From Planctomycetaceae bacterium UBA2671 (GTDB lineage: Bacteria > Planctomycetota > Planctomycetia > Planctomycetales > Planctomycetaceae), in the NCBI GenBank assembly GCA_002359185.1, contig DEML01000029.1, forward strand, positions 1-10,328: 10,328 nt of DNA. The letters are read 5' to 3'. The notes beneath the pieces were generated by a model that was not told the origin of the DNA, did not search any database, and saw only the letters and a program-made list of their open reading frames with translations. A program made the translations under genes and the position numbers. This document shows positions 1 through 7,503 of the stretch, piece after piece (positions within the stretch are counted from its first letter, which is position 1; each line of letters opens with the position of its first letter).

Positions 1-2
1 CA

Positions 3-488
3 GGCGACTTTGCCGGAGCATTTGAGTGCGTGAATCCAGTCGTCTTCGCAGATGATGCGGATGTCGTCGAACATCTTGATCACATCGCCGGGAGCCAGTC
101 CTAATCGGCAGGCTTCGCTGTTGGGGTGCACTTCCTTGATCAGCATTCCTTCGGGGCAGATGACGCCGAAGAAGCCGAGGGAGGGAAGTGGAATTTCGTA
201 AACTGGTTTTTCAATGATGACTGGCTTTTCGACAATCACTTCCCGGTAAACTGGCTTTTCGATGACGACTTCGTGAACGATCGGCTTGACGTAGACAGGT
301 TTTTCGTAGTGGTAATCATTGTGATATGTTTTTTTGTAGCCGTAGTTTCCTCTGCCGTAGTGGCCGCCACCGTAATTACCACCGTAACCTTTATGGTATC
401 CCCCCTTTGAGCAACCACCCGCTTGAGCAGCCGAGGTGAAAGTTGTCAGAGCAGCCAGAGCGATCAGAGTAAGTGTGAAGCGTGACAT
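3..488 (-). CDS. Exported Gly/Tyr-rich PDZ-domain protein (C-terminus cut by window edge)
   Basis: The frame opens with ATG at 488 and stays open to the window edge, giving the first 162 residues. An AAGGA ribosome binding site (497-501) sits 8 nt upstream. Residues 1-23 look like a Sec signal peptide: Arg3, a hydrophobic core, and cleavage after Ala-Gln-Ala. Residues 24-60 are rich in Gly, Tyr and His. Residues 61-100 repeat a (Y/I/V)-EKPV-(Y/I) motif four times, with Lys-Pro-Ile/Val steps between. From about residue 105 to the edge is a PDZ-like domain: GFFGV, then SEACRLGLAPGDVI, the usual PDZ 'A...aGLkpGDvI' segment, and DDW near the edge. Inference: a secreted or surface protein in which the repeats are a linker or adhesive stalk and the PDZ binds a peptide. 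No catalytic domain is visible in the part shown. The gene is divergent from mrp. Function is unknown; the reading frame itself is well supported. Confidence 0.85.
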   Translation of the reverse strand, partial: MSRFTLTLIALAALTTFTSAAQAGGCSKGGYHKGYGGNYGGGHYGRGNYGYKKTYHNDYHYEKPVYVKPIVHEVVIEKPVYREVIVEKPVIIEKPVYEIPLPSLGFFGVICPEGMLIKEVHPNSEACRLGLAPGDVIKMFDDIRIICEDDWIHALKCSGKVA

Positions 489-824
489 GGTTTTGTTCCT
501 TAGAGTGTTGTTGTTTTTGTTTTGTTGAGGCCGCGTTGTGCTGCCTCTCACTCTTTAAAACGGAAAGTCGAGACGGGAGGGGACAGGGGGAGGTAAAGCC
601 GAGGGCGGAAAGCGGAAAGCCGTAGGTCAGGCTGTGCCTGACGACAGTCGAGGTGGACCGCACAATTTGTCAGGCACAGCGTTACCTACAGATTCGAAGT
701 GGGTGGAACGCACAATAACGTCGCATCAAAGGCAGTGCATTTGATCTTCTCCCCCTGTTCTTGGTATGAAGGAGTTTTGAATTTCTGTATTCCGAATCAC
801 CAATTACTCTGAAATCTAATTGAC
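489..824. other. Gene-free divergent gap between the PDZ gene and mrp
   Basis: No convincing gene lies here. From left to right it holds the A/C-rich leader of the PDZ gene (read on the minus strand, with its AAGGA site), a purine-rich stretch at about 554-620, an inverted repeat (622-689), and two near-identical copies of GGTGGA(C/A)CGCACAA at 652-665 and 702-715. TTGATC (741-746) and TATGAA (765-770), 18 nt apart, could be a weak promoter for mrp. A good AAGGAG at 769-774 is followed only by a start giving a peptide of about a dozen codons, so it does not define a gene. Confidence 0.5.
622..689. repeat. Inverted repeat with GTAGG/CCTAC ends (CAGGC-TGTG-CCTG family)
   Basis: The left arm (622-642) starts GTAGGTCAGGC and ends TGTGCCTGAC. 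The right arm (669-689) starts GTCAGGCACAGCG and ends TTACCTAC. They are reverse complements with only a few mismatches. The left arm also contains its own small palindrome (GTCAGGC/GCCTGAC). This two-hairpin layout resembles REP doublets (REPINs). Partial relatives occur at 2463-2483 and 8235-8250. Confidence 0.7.
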
Positions 825-1889
825 ATGTCTTCCCTGCCTGCAGATTGCCTGAACAGTGTTACGTTCCCTGAATTGAATCGCACACTTGGCAGCTTGAGTG
901 CTGTCAAAAAGTGCGAGCTTCAGGATGGAACTGCCCAAATAACCATTGAACTCCCCGTCCCCGGCTATCCTCATCAAGAGGAGTTGTCTCAGGCGATTGA
1001 GAAGCAGATACGCTCTGTTTCTGCGGACGTCAAGCAGGTGGATATTGAATACACGCTGAACATAAAAGGCCCGGAGTCGGGGGCGAAAGTTGGCCTGCAT
1101 GTGAAAAATATGATTGCCGTCGGCAGCGGGAAGGGGGGTGTCGGAAAAAGTACAGTCGCCGCCAGTCTGGCTTATGGCCTGCAATCTCTGGGAGCAAAAG
1201 TCGGTCTGCTCGATGCCGATGTGTATGGGCCGAGTATTCCACATATGACTGGTTCGACTGGCAAGCCGGAAGTGCGAGAGCACCTTAATCCGAATGGATC
1301 CGTCGTTCAGCGAATACATCCGGTTGAACACGATGGCCTCAAGTTGATGTCCATCGGTTTTCTCGTCCCTGAGGGAGAGGCGATCATCTGGCGAGGACCG
1401 ATGCTGCACAAAATGCTTACTCAATTTGTCGCGGAAACCGAATGGGGCGAATTGGATTATCTGATTGTCGACATGCCACCGGGAACAGGAGATGTTGCGC
1501 TGACACTTTCCCAGATGCTTTCGCTAGCAGGTGCGGTTGTGGTTTGTACGCCTCAGAAAGTTGCCTTGCTCGATGCTGTTAAGGCGATTGGGATGTATCA
1601 GAAGGTGAACATTCCAATTCTGGGGATGGTCGAAAATATGACGGGAGAAATTTTCGGACGCGGCGGAGCCGAGCAGGCCGCTGTCGATCAGAAAATCCCG
1701 TTCCTGGGCGAAGTGCCTATCGAAGCCGAGGTCCGAATTTGTGGCGATGAACGTCGCATGAAAGATCTGTTTACCGAAGAGTCCAAATCGAAGGTAGCCC
1801 TCGAATCGATTTGCTCGCGCGTCGCTATGGAAGCGGCTAAGGTTTATTTCAAAAAACCAGCCACGACAACACTCGAAATTCTGCAATAA
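825..1889 (+). CDS. mrp: Mrp/ApbC-family Fe-S cluster carrier P-loop ATPase
   Basis: A 354-residue cytosolic protein of the Mrp/ApbC/Nbp35 family, which bind and transfer Fe-S clusters to apoproteins. Residues 1 to about 85 form the N-terminal MIP18/DUF59-like domain common in bacterial Mrp (LPVPGYPHQEEL). The ATPase follows: a deviant Walker A motif GSGKGGVGKST at 100-110, LLDADVYGPSIPHM at 128-141, WRGPMLHKML at 189-198, DMPPGTGDVALT at 216-227, and the family signature VENMTGEIFGRGGAE at 269-283. Length is normal for the family. The ApbC-type CxxC near residue 275, expected between ENM and FG, is absent. A stop codon lies in frame 13 nt before the ATG, so this is the earliest start, but no clear Shine-Dalgarno site precedes it. 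sufE starts about 60 nt downstream with no terminator between, suggesting cotranscription and a role in Fe-S assembly. Confidence 0.95.
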   Translation: MSSLPADCLNSVTFPELNRTLGSLSAVKKCELQDGTAQITIELPVPGYPHQEELSQAIEKQIRSVSADVKQVDIEYTLNIKGPESGAKVGLHVKNMIAVGSGKGGVGKSTVAASLAYGLQSLGAKVGLLDADVYGPSIPHMTGSTGKPEVREHLNPNGSVVQRIHPVEHDGLKLMSIGFLVPEGEAIIWRGPMLHKMLTQFVAETEWGELDYLIVDMPPGTGDVALTLSQMLSLAGAVVVCTPQKVALLDAVKAIGMYQKVNIPILGMVENMTGEIFGRGGAEQAAVDQKIPFLGEVPIEAEVRICGDERRMKDLFTEESKSKVALESICSRVAMEAAKVYFKKPATTTLEILQ

Positions 1890-1949
1890 TGAATAAGATA
1901 AGGTAATAGATTCTCATTCGCCTTTCTCCAAGAATACAGATGAAAATTG

Positions 1950-2405
1950 ATGATTGATCGAACTGATAACAATACGGATCAGATTACGCTGGCAGAAATT
2001 TTCGACGAATTCGAGTTTCTGGGTGACAGCGAAGCGCAGATGGACTACCTGATCGACCTCGGACTGGATCTGCCGAAGCTACCTGCGGAGGAAAAGACCG
2101 AACTCAATCGGGTGCATGGGTGTCAGAGTAATGTGTGGATGCTGACCAACTTCGATGACGAAGTGAGTTCACCGTTACATCTGCAGGCCGAGAGCGATGC
2201 GATGATCGTTAACGGATTGATCGCAGTCCTATTGGCGGCTTATCAGGAAAAGCGACCCAAAGAAATCCTCGATATTGAAATTCACAAAATTTTCGATCGT
2301 CTTGGACTGGATCGACATTTGAGTCCACAACGAAAAAACGGACTCAACGGCATGGTCAAACGAATTCGCGAAGCCGCGATGGTGAAGTTATCACAGGAGG
2401 GGTGA
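1950..2405 (+). CDS. sufE: SufE cysteine desulfurase activator / sulfur acceptor
   Basis: A 151-residue SufE-family protein. SufE takes the persulfide from SufS onto its own cysteine, stimulates the desulfurase and passes sulfur to the SufBCD scaffold. Visible are the start of the fold (EIFDEFEFLGDSEAQMDYLIDLG, typical 'yLi.lG..Lp'), the active-site loop HGCQSNVW with the acceptor Cys at residue 58, and the later conserved stretches DAMIVNGLIAVLLAAYQ and LGLDRHLSPQRKNGLNGMV. Length is slightly above the usual 130-150. ATG 1950 is chosen; TTG 1947 is one codon upstream in frame. The ribosome binding site is poor. The gene sits between mrp and sufS, so two of its expected pathway partners flank it. 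Confidence 0.95.
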   Translation: MIDRTDNNTDQITLAEIFDEFEFLGDSEAQMDYLIDLGLDLPKLPAEEKTELNRVHGCQSNVWMLTNFDDEVSSPLHLQAESDAMIVNGLIAVLLAAYQEKRPKEILDIEIHKIFDRLGLDRHLSPQRKNGLNGMVKRIREAAMVKLSQEG

Positions 2406-2412
2406 GTCATAG

Positions 2413-2483
2413 GTAGGCTGGGCTAGCGCAGCGAAACCCATAAAAGAGGCAACATCGATTCCGTCAGGCAGTGTCTGACCTAC
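2413..2483. repeat. Hybrid intergenic repeat between sufE and sufS
   Basis: The left half (2413-2440) starts GTAGGCTGGGCTAGCGCAGC and resembles the repeat found between deoR and pduL. The right half (2463-2483) reads GTCAGGCAGTGTCTGACC and then TAC, and belongs to the CAGGC-TGTG-CCTG family seen at 622-689. The outer ends are GTAGG and CCTAC as in the other elements, but the two halves are not reverse complements of each other. The right half is itself a hairpin (GTCAGGCA/TGTCTGAC, imperfect). Confidence 0.6.
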
Positions 2484-2538
2484 AGTTTTATTTTTTCCTC
2501 AACTCTCAACATTCAACCCTGAACACTCAACCAACCTT
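2484..2538 (+). other. CAAC-rich leader before sufS
   Basis: The stretch just before the sufS ATG is a low-complexity run of CTCAAC, TTCAAC and CTCAACC units (about 2498-2534) with no purine-rich ribosome binding site. Initiation here may rely on an unstructured leader rather than Shine-Dalgarno pairing; this is inference. Confidence 0.35.
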
Positions 2539-3786
<1,248 letters not shown>

Positions 3787-3796
3787 TCTTACCTCC

Positions 3797-3875
3797 GTGC
3801 CACGGCTCTATGAGCCGTGTAATTACAATCAGAGGTCAGGCACTAAACCCGGCACGGCTCGCAGAGCCGTGGCAC
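3797..3875. terminator. Paired hairpin element between convergent genes, probable bidirectional terminator
   Basis: Two small palindromes, CACGGCTC-TAT-GAGCCGTG (3801-3819) and CACGGCTC-GCA-GAGCCGTG (3853-3871), each form an 8-bp stem with a 3-nt loop. The outer 12 bases GTGCCACGGCTC (3797-3808) and GAGCCGTGGCAC (3864-3875) are exact reverse complements, so the whole 79 bp can also fold as one long hairpin. It fills almost the entire gap between the sufS stop and the stop of the convergent acyltransferase gene. No long T-run follows, so terminator function is inferred from position and stem strength. It also fits the REPIN-like pattern of the other repeats. Confidence 0.6.
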
Positions 3876-3885
3876 AAATAGACAA

Positions 3886-4608
3886 TTACGCAGCTCTTGA
3901 AGTTGTTTGAGCAGATGCCGACTTCTCTGAATATCTCTCTGGATGCATCTGACGATCGATTCGACCTTCCAGTTCGTGCATAATCTGCTCGACCCGTTTT
4001 GCCTGTTCTTTAATTTGCTCTCGGGTAAGTCCTGATGGAATGCAGATTGGTTCTCCAGTCACGATTAGCACGCGGGTGAACGGTTTGGGAATAAGCATAT
4101 CAGTCCACTTGGCCTGGAATCTCCAATAGCGTTTGCAGCGTGCGGTCACGGGAACAATTCGTCTTCCCGATTGAGAGGCCAGGAACACAATTCCCTCTTT
4201 CATTTCGTGCCGCGGTCCGCGCGGGCCATCAGGTGTGATCGCAATATGATGTGCTTTCGCCGCCTCCAGACATTGCTTGATGGCCTGCGTGCCTCCCCGC
4301 TGACTGGAACCACGAATGGGAGTTAACCCAACCATTCGCATCGTATCAGCCAGATAACTTCCATCCTGATGCCTGCTGACCAGGCCAGCCATGTTCTCGG
4401 GTTTGCCGCAGAAAATGGCCATCATCAGGATGTCATGCCAGATGCAATACAGAAAACGCTCGGGCGATTTGACTTTTTTTCCAGCATACGGAGTTGTACC
4501 GGGCGTGTGTTCTGTGGCTTCAATCCGACAAGTCGCGAAGATTGCGCGAGATGTCATCATGCAGCAGAATGCGACGAATTTCGTCAGAACCCGACTCCGA
4601 ATTTTCAC
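3886..4608 (-). CDS. DUF374-family lysophospholipid acyltransferase-like protein
   Basis: A 240-residue protein of the DUF374 branch of the LPLAT superfamily, membrane-associated enzymes thought to transfer acyl chains to (lyso)lipids or lipid A-like acceptors. With the start at GTG 4608 it begins MKIRSRVLTKFVAF, has a hydrophobic N-terminal segment, IWHDILMMAIF with the catalytic-type His at about residue 58, VSRHQDGSYLA (77-87), PIRGSSQRGG (97-106), and the signature ITPDGPRGPRHEMKEGIVFLA (124-144) followed by SGRRIVPV. The C-terminal 35 residues are charged and probably helical. GGAG (4617-4620) lies 8 nt before GTG 4608, and a promoter candidate at 4653-4681 would exclude the longer GTG start at 4662. 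The exact acyl donor and acceptor cannot be read from sequence. It is convergent with sufS and about 180 nt downstream of the sulfatase. Confidence 0.85.
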   Translation of the reverse strand: MKIRSRVLTKFVAFCCMMTSRAIFATCRIEATEHTPGTTPYAGKKVKSPERFLYCIWHDILMMAIFCGKPENMAGLVSRHQDGSYLADTMRMVGLTPIRGSSQRGGTQAIKQCLEAAKAHHIAITPDGPRGPRHEMKEGIVFLASQSGRRIVPVTARCKRYWRFQAKWTDMLIPKPFTRVLIVTGEPICIPSGLTREQIKEQAKRVEQIMHELEGRIDRQMHPERYSEKSASAQTTSRAA

Positions 4609-4652
4609 AACTGAGACTCCGCAAACACTTTCTGATAAGTGGAGAAAACGGG

Positions 4653-4681
4653 ATTTTAACACTGAGTCGAATTTGCTCCAA
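4653..4681 (-). promoter_or_regulatory. Candidate sigma70-type promoter for the acyltransferase gene
   Basis: Read on the minus strand, TTGGAG (4676-4681) and TAAAAT (4653-4658) are separated by exactly 17 nt. Transcription would begin near 4646, leaving a leader of about 38 nt to the GTG at 4608 with its GGAG site. If real, the gene is transcribed independently of the upstream sulfatase. Confidence 0.4.
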
Positions 4682-4785
4682 GAACATTTTCCGTTGTGTC
4701 ATATTTGCATTCTTGACATTTTCATTTCGCCCCTGCGACGACTGCATCTCAAACTGAGCCCCTTGAATCACAGGAAATGCTGGAC

Positions 4786-6246
4786 TCAATCCCTGGAGTT
4801 ATCTGGATGTGATGGAGAATTCGCATCGATCACGGGATCTCCCTGCTTAGTAAGCCAGTTTGATAGTTGCTGTGAGAGCTTTTTCAAGCGGCCAGCATGA
4901 TTGGGATCGGCTGCGAGATTGTTCATCTCATGAGGATCGGCGGTCAGATGAAACAGTTGCCTGAGATTCTGCTGGGGATACCAGATCAGTTTCCAGCCCT
5001 CATCATCGCGAATCATACGTTGAGTATCGGTGAAATATCCGTAGGTGATTCGTGTTACGTCTTCCGTACTGGTGTTCCACAGAGAGACAAGGCTTTCTCC
5101 CTGAACACTTATGGGTGTTTCAAGATGACACAAATCGCATACGGTAGGATATAAATCTCGTAAAGCACAATTGGAGACAATCGTTCTCCATGCTGGGACA
5201 CCCGGCCCGGCAATGAGTAAAGGCACATTTGTCGTGTGTTCATACTGGTTTTGTTTGCCCATCAAACCATGACTCCCCAGTGCCAGTCCCTGATCGCTGG
5301 TGAAGATAAAAATGGTTTCGTCGAGCATACCGCGGCTTTGCAATGCCTGAGCAATCCTGCCGACCTGCTCATCGATATTTGCAACCAGTGCGTAGTAAAT
5401 GGATCGCTGCAGTTGAACCGACTCGCGCGTGCGGGGAGCAGGAATGATCATTTCATCCCGCCCGTTTTGATTGCCATGATCAAAAGGATGTTTGGGGAGA
5501 AAATTGACTGGTAACTCCACTTCACTGGCCTGGAACGAATCTTTCCAGCCCTTCGGCCAATGCAGCGGATCGTGGGGAGCAGTAAAGTTGACCGTCAAAA
5601 ACAGGGGGGATTCTCCCGTTTGATTGATCTGCTTGATCGCTGCGTTGGCGATTCTCAAATCGGTGTCGGGCATCAAACCGATGCCCAATTCGAGGAGAGA
5701 TTTTCCGCTCCCATCTTCGCTGTCGGCTTTGAAAGTCCAACCCCTGTAGCCTGTTACCGAATGACCACTGGAACTGATCGGCAGCGTCAGTGGTTGCCCT
5801 TTGGCTCCTCCACTGCTGTAGAGTCCGGCGGTTCGATCAAAACCACGTTGGTGAGGTTGACCATTTACATGCCATTTGCCAGAGTGAATCGTCTCCCAGC
5901 CATGTTTCTGCATCCATGTCGGCCATAACGTCCATTCGGGCGGAAACGGGATCACTTTGCCTGGAGTCGCCTCAGCGACAACCGATCGGCCACTCAGAAA
6001 TTCCGTCCGGCTGACATGACAGATCGGATACCCACACGTCGCCCGCTGAAATCGGCAGCCACGATTGGCCAGTTCCTGCAAATGCGGAGTTGGTACAGGA
6101 CCTCCGTAAACCGACATGACATTCGCCTGAAGATCGTCCGCGACAATAAAAACGACATGAGGACGTTCTTTTGCGGCGATAAACTGCGGATCATTGACCA
6201 GAAAACTCGTCAGAAAACAGAGCATGAATAAATTATGTGATTGCAT
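4786..6246 (-). CDS. Secreted sulfatase (alkaline phosphatase superfamily, type I-like)
   Basis: A 486-residue sulfatase, likely hydrolysing sulfate esters outside the cytoplasm. With the start at ATG 6246, residues 1-25 form a signal peptide (hydrophobic core, ending FIAA). HVVFIVADDLQ (30-40) holds the metal-binding Asp pair. The formylglycine motif region is YPICHVSRTEFLSGR (73-87), with Cys76 in the position converted to formylglycine. HSGKWHVNG (121-129) carries the Lys/His pair, FTAPHDP (221-227) the substrate-side His, and FTSDQGLALGSHGLMGK (315-331) the second metal site and catalytic Lys; YEHTTNVPLL follows. LFHLTADPHEMNNLA near the C-terminus is the usual sulfatase ending. The motif is C-x-V-S-R rather than the common C-x-P-S-R. 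ATG 6246 has AAGG 8 nt upstream; an in-frame ATG at 6291 would add 15 residues without a clear ribosome site. The natural substrate cannot be told from sequence. Confidence 0.93.
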   Translation of the reverse strand: MQSHNLFMLCFLTSFLVNDPQFIAAKERPHVVFIVADDLQANVMSVYGGPVPTPHLQELANRGCRFQRATCGYPICHVSRTEFLSGRSVVAEATPGKVIPFPPEWTLWPTWMQKHGWETIHSGKWHVNGQPHQRGFDRTAGLYSSGGAKGQPLTLPISSSGHSVTGYRGWTFKADSEDGSGKSLLELGIGLMPDTDLRIANAAIKQINQTGESPLFLTVNFTAPHDPLHWPKGWKDSFQASEVELPVNFLPKHPFDHGNQNGRDEMIIPAPRTRESVQLQRSIYYALVANIDEQVGRIAQALQSRGMLDETIFIFTSDQGLALGSHGLMGKQNQYEHTTNVPLLIAGPGVPAWRTIVSNCALRDLYPTVCDLCHLETPISVQGESLVSLWNTSTEDVTRITYGYFTDTQRMIRDDEGWKLIWYPQQNLRQLFHLTADPHEMNNLAADPNHAGRLKKLSQQLSNWLTKQGDPVIDANSPSHPDNSRD

Positions 6247-6638
6247 CTGGCCTGCCTTAATAAGTGAACTGAAGTCTGCTGTATTCTTCATAAGAGTATC
6301 TTACCCTCAGTATTCTCATCTAAAAACTCTTCGCGATCATCAGCCCGAGCACTGCTAGGCTCTACCTCTAAAATCCCATCTCTTGAGAAAAAATGAAATT
6401 GTCCTCCTATCAGGCACAGGTCTCCGATTGGGGATTCCTCCATCTCAATTGCTGAGGAATTTCAACAAGAATTCGCTTTAATCCGACCACTCGTCAAGCA
6501 TGTGGTATCCTTCCTGTGTTCACTATCTCTCCCAATTATTTCGTGAATTTTGCATAAACATGATGCGTTATGATTGTTTATGACAGTTTTTGAGCGCATG
6601 ATAGGGCATAATTTGATTGATCATGAAGGATCTGACTT
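6247..6638. promoter_or_regulatory. Divergent regulatory gap between the sulfatase and the BMC regulator
   Basis: This stretch has no supported gene. It should hold the promoters of both the minus-strand sulfatase and the plus-strand deoR gene. It contains an inverted repeat ATTCCTC (6434-6440) / GAGGAAT (6454-6460), a perfect but orphan Shine-Dalgarno AGGAGG on the minus strand (6403-6408), and near deoR an AT-rich operator array (described separately). CATAAT at 6607-6612 could be the -10 box for deoR, though no well-spaced -35 is evident. Confidence 0.5.
6553..6582. promoter_or_regulatory. Candidate operator: perfect CATAAACA/TGTTTATG inverted repeat
   Basis: CATAAACA (6553-6560) and TGTTTATG (6575-6582) are exact reverse complements with a 14-nt spacer. 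Inside the spacer is TTATGA (6568-6573), repeated in direct orientation exactly 10 bp later at 6578-6583, on the same face of the helix. A further CATAA lies at 6607-6611. Several half-sites upstream of a DeoR-family gene suggest an autoregulatory operator, which could also control the divergent sulfatase. Confidence 0.5.
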
Positions 6639-7391
6639 GTGTTGCCGGATCAGCGACGAGCGAAAATATTGGATTTTGCCGAAAGAAACGGCTTTGCGTC
6701 TCTTCAGCAGTTAGTTGAAGCGACTGAAGCCAGTGAATCGACAATACGGAGGGATTTGGAAGTTCTTGACAGATCCGGTCATATCCGGCGAACCCGAGGC
6801 GGGATTGCCTATTCCGGAGAATCGTTAACGACTTTTGAAGATCGAACCACTCGAGCGTTGCCCCAGAAGCAGCGGATCGGGAGAGCCATCGCAGAGATGG
6901 TGCAACCGGGAGAATCGATACTTCTGGATGGCGGAACCACAACTTTTGAGGTTGCCCGGCATCTAATGAATACCCCTCTCCAGATTGTGACCAATTCTTT
7001 GCCCATTGCCCAATTGTTAATCAATGCTCCGAATATCGAGCTGATTCTGATTGGAGGGTATTTGTATCCGAAGACGGGAGTGGCTTTGGGGCCGATTGCC
7101 GTCGATGCGTTGAGTACGATTCGGGTGCAGCGGTTAATTATGAGTGTGGGAGGCATCACCGAAGAGGGGATGTTCAACAGCAATACACTGTTAGTGGAAG
7201 CCGAACAGCGGATGCTGGAAACCGCAGAAGAGGTGATTGTCGCCGTCGACAGCGGCAAGTTTGGCAGAAATGCCCTGGCGAAAGTTTGTGATCTGAATCG
7301 ACCGGATCGCATCATCGTCGACAACGGAATCAACGATCATTGGCGAAACGTGATAAGTACAACAGGTGTCGGGTTAACGATTGTTGAGTAG
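6639..7391 (+). CDS. DeoR-family transcriptional regulator of the BMC operon
   Basis: A 250-residue cytosolic regulator of the DeoR/GlpR family, usually repressors released by a phosphosugar. The start is GTG 6639 followed by TTG (MLPDQRRAKILDF, the typical family opening), with AAGGA at 6626-6630 spaced 8 nt. Residues 5-57 form the winged helix-turn-helix: SLQQLVEATEASESTIRRDLEVL (recognition helix about 33-43) and the wing IRRTRGG. Residues 75-245 are the sugar-isomerase-like effector domain: LLDGGTTTFEVARHL (96-109), VTNS (117-120), LIGG (137-140), MSVGGIT (168-174), and VAVDSGKFGR (201-210). Length is standard. It is the first gene of the BMC block and divergent from the sulfatase. In the studied PVM microcompartment a DeoR-type regulator accompanies the locus; the likely effector is a phosphorylated intermediate of fucose or rhamnose breakdown, which is inference. 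Confidence 0.93.
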   Translation: MLPDQRRAKILDFAERNGFASLQQLVEATEASESTIRRDLEVLDRSGHIRRTRGGIAYSGESLTTFEDRTTRALPQKQRIGRAIAEMVQPGESILLDGGTTTFEVARHLMNTPLQIVTNSLPIAQLLINAPNIELILIGGYLYPKTGVALGPIAVDALSTIRVQRLIMSVGGITEEGMFNSNTLLVEAEQRMLETAEEVIVAVDSGKFGRNALAKVCDLNRPDRIIVDNGINDHWRNVISTTGVGLTIVE

Positions 7392-7394
7392 AAA

Positions 7395-7475
7395 GTAGGT
7401 TGGGTTAGCGAAGCGTAACCTAACACGGATAGAACAAAGAGGCGTTGGGTTACGCGTTTCGCTAACCCAATCTAC
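7395..7475. repeat. Inverted repeat between deoR and pduL
   Basis: The left arm (7395-7424) runs GTAGGTTGGGTTAGCGAAGC and then GTAACCTAAC. The right arm (7444-7475) begins GTTGGGTTACGCG and ends CGCTAACCCAATCTAC. They are near-perfect reverse complements, and each arm contains smaller palindromes (GGGTTA...TAACC). Together they can form one long hairpin in the deoR-pduL transcript. No T-run follows, so the element may attenuate or set RNA stability rather than end transcription. A partial relative is at 2413-2440. Confidence 0.7.
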
Positions 7476-7503
7476 GAAAAATCAAAAGAAGGTTTTTGGG
7501 AAT

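Noticed and set aside
816..1424. Long minus-strand open frame opposite mrp
   Set aside because: It is antisense to a clearly conserved ATPase, has no recognisable domain and no ribosome site.
4609..4662. Longer acyltransferase start at GTG 4662
   Set aside because: It lies upstream of the best -10 box and lacks a ribosome site, while GTG 4608 has GGAG at 8 nt and a family-like N-terminus.
4520..4789. 89-codon minus-strand frame between the sulfatase and the acyltransferase
   Set aside because: Most of it overlaps the acyltransferase in another frame; no family resemblance and no ribosome site.
6376..6408. Perfect AGGAGG on the minus strand (6403-6408)
   Set aside because: The nearest downstream ATG (about 6380) opens only a three-codon frame; no gene can be attached to it.
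6393..6455. Short plus-strand frame of about 20 codons (MKLSSYQAQVSDWG...) in the divergent gap
   Set aside because: No ribosome binding site, no recognisable similarity, and the length is within chance expectation.
6623..6720. Plus-strand ATG 6623 opening a 31-codon frame overlapping deoR
   Set aside because: Out of frame with deoR, no Shine-Dalgarno site; the AAGGA that follows it fits GTG 6639 instead.
7395..7475. CRISPR-like repeat
   Set aside because: The copies are inverted rather than direct and there is no regular repeat-spacer series.
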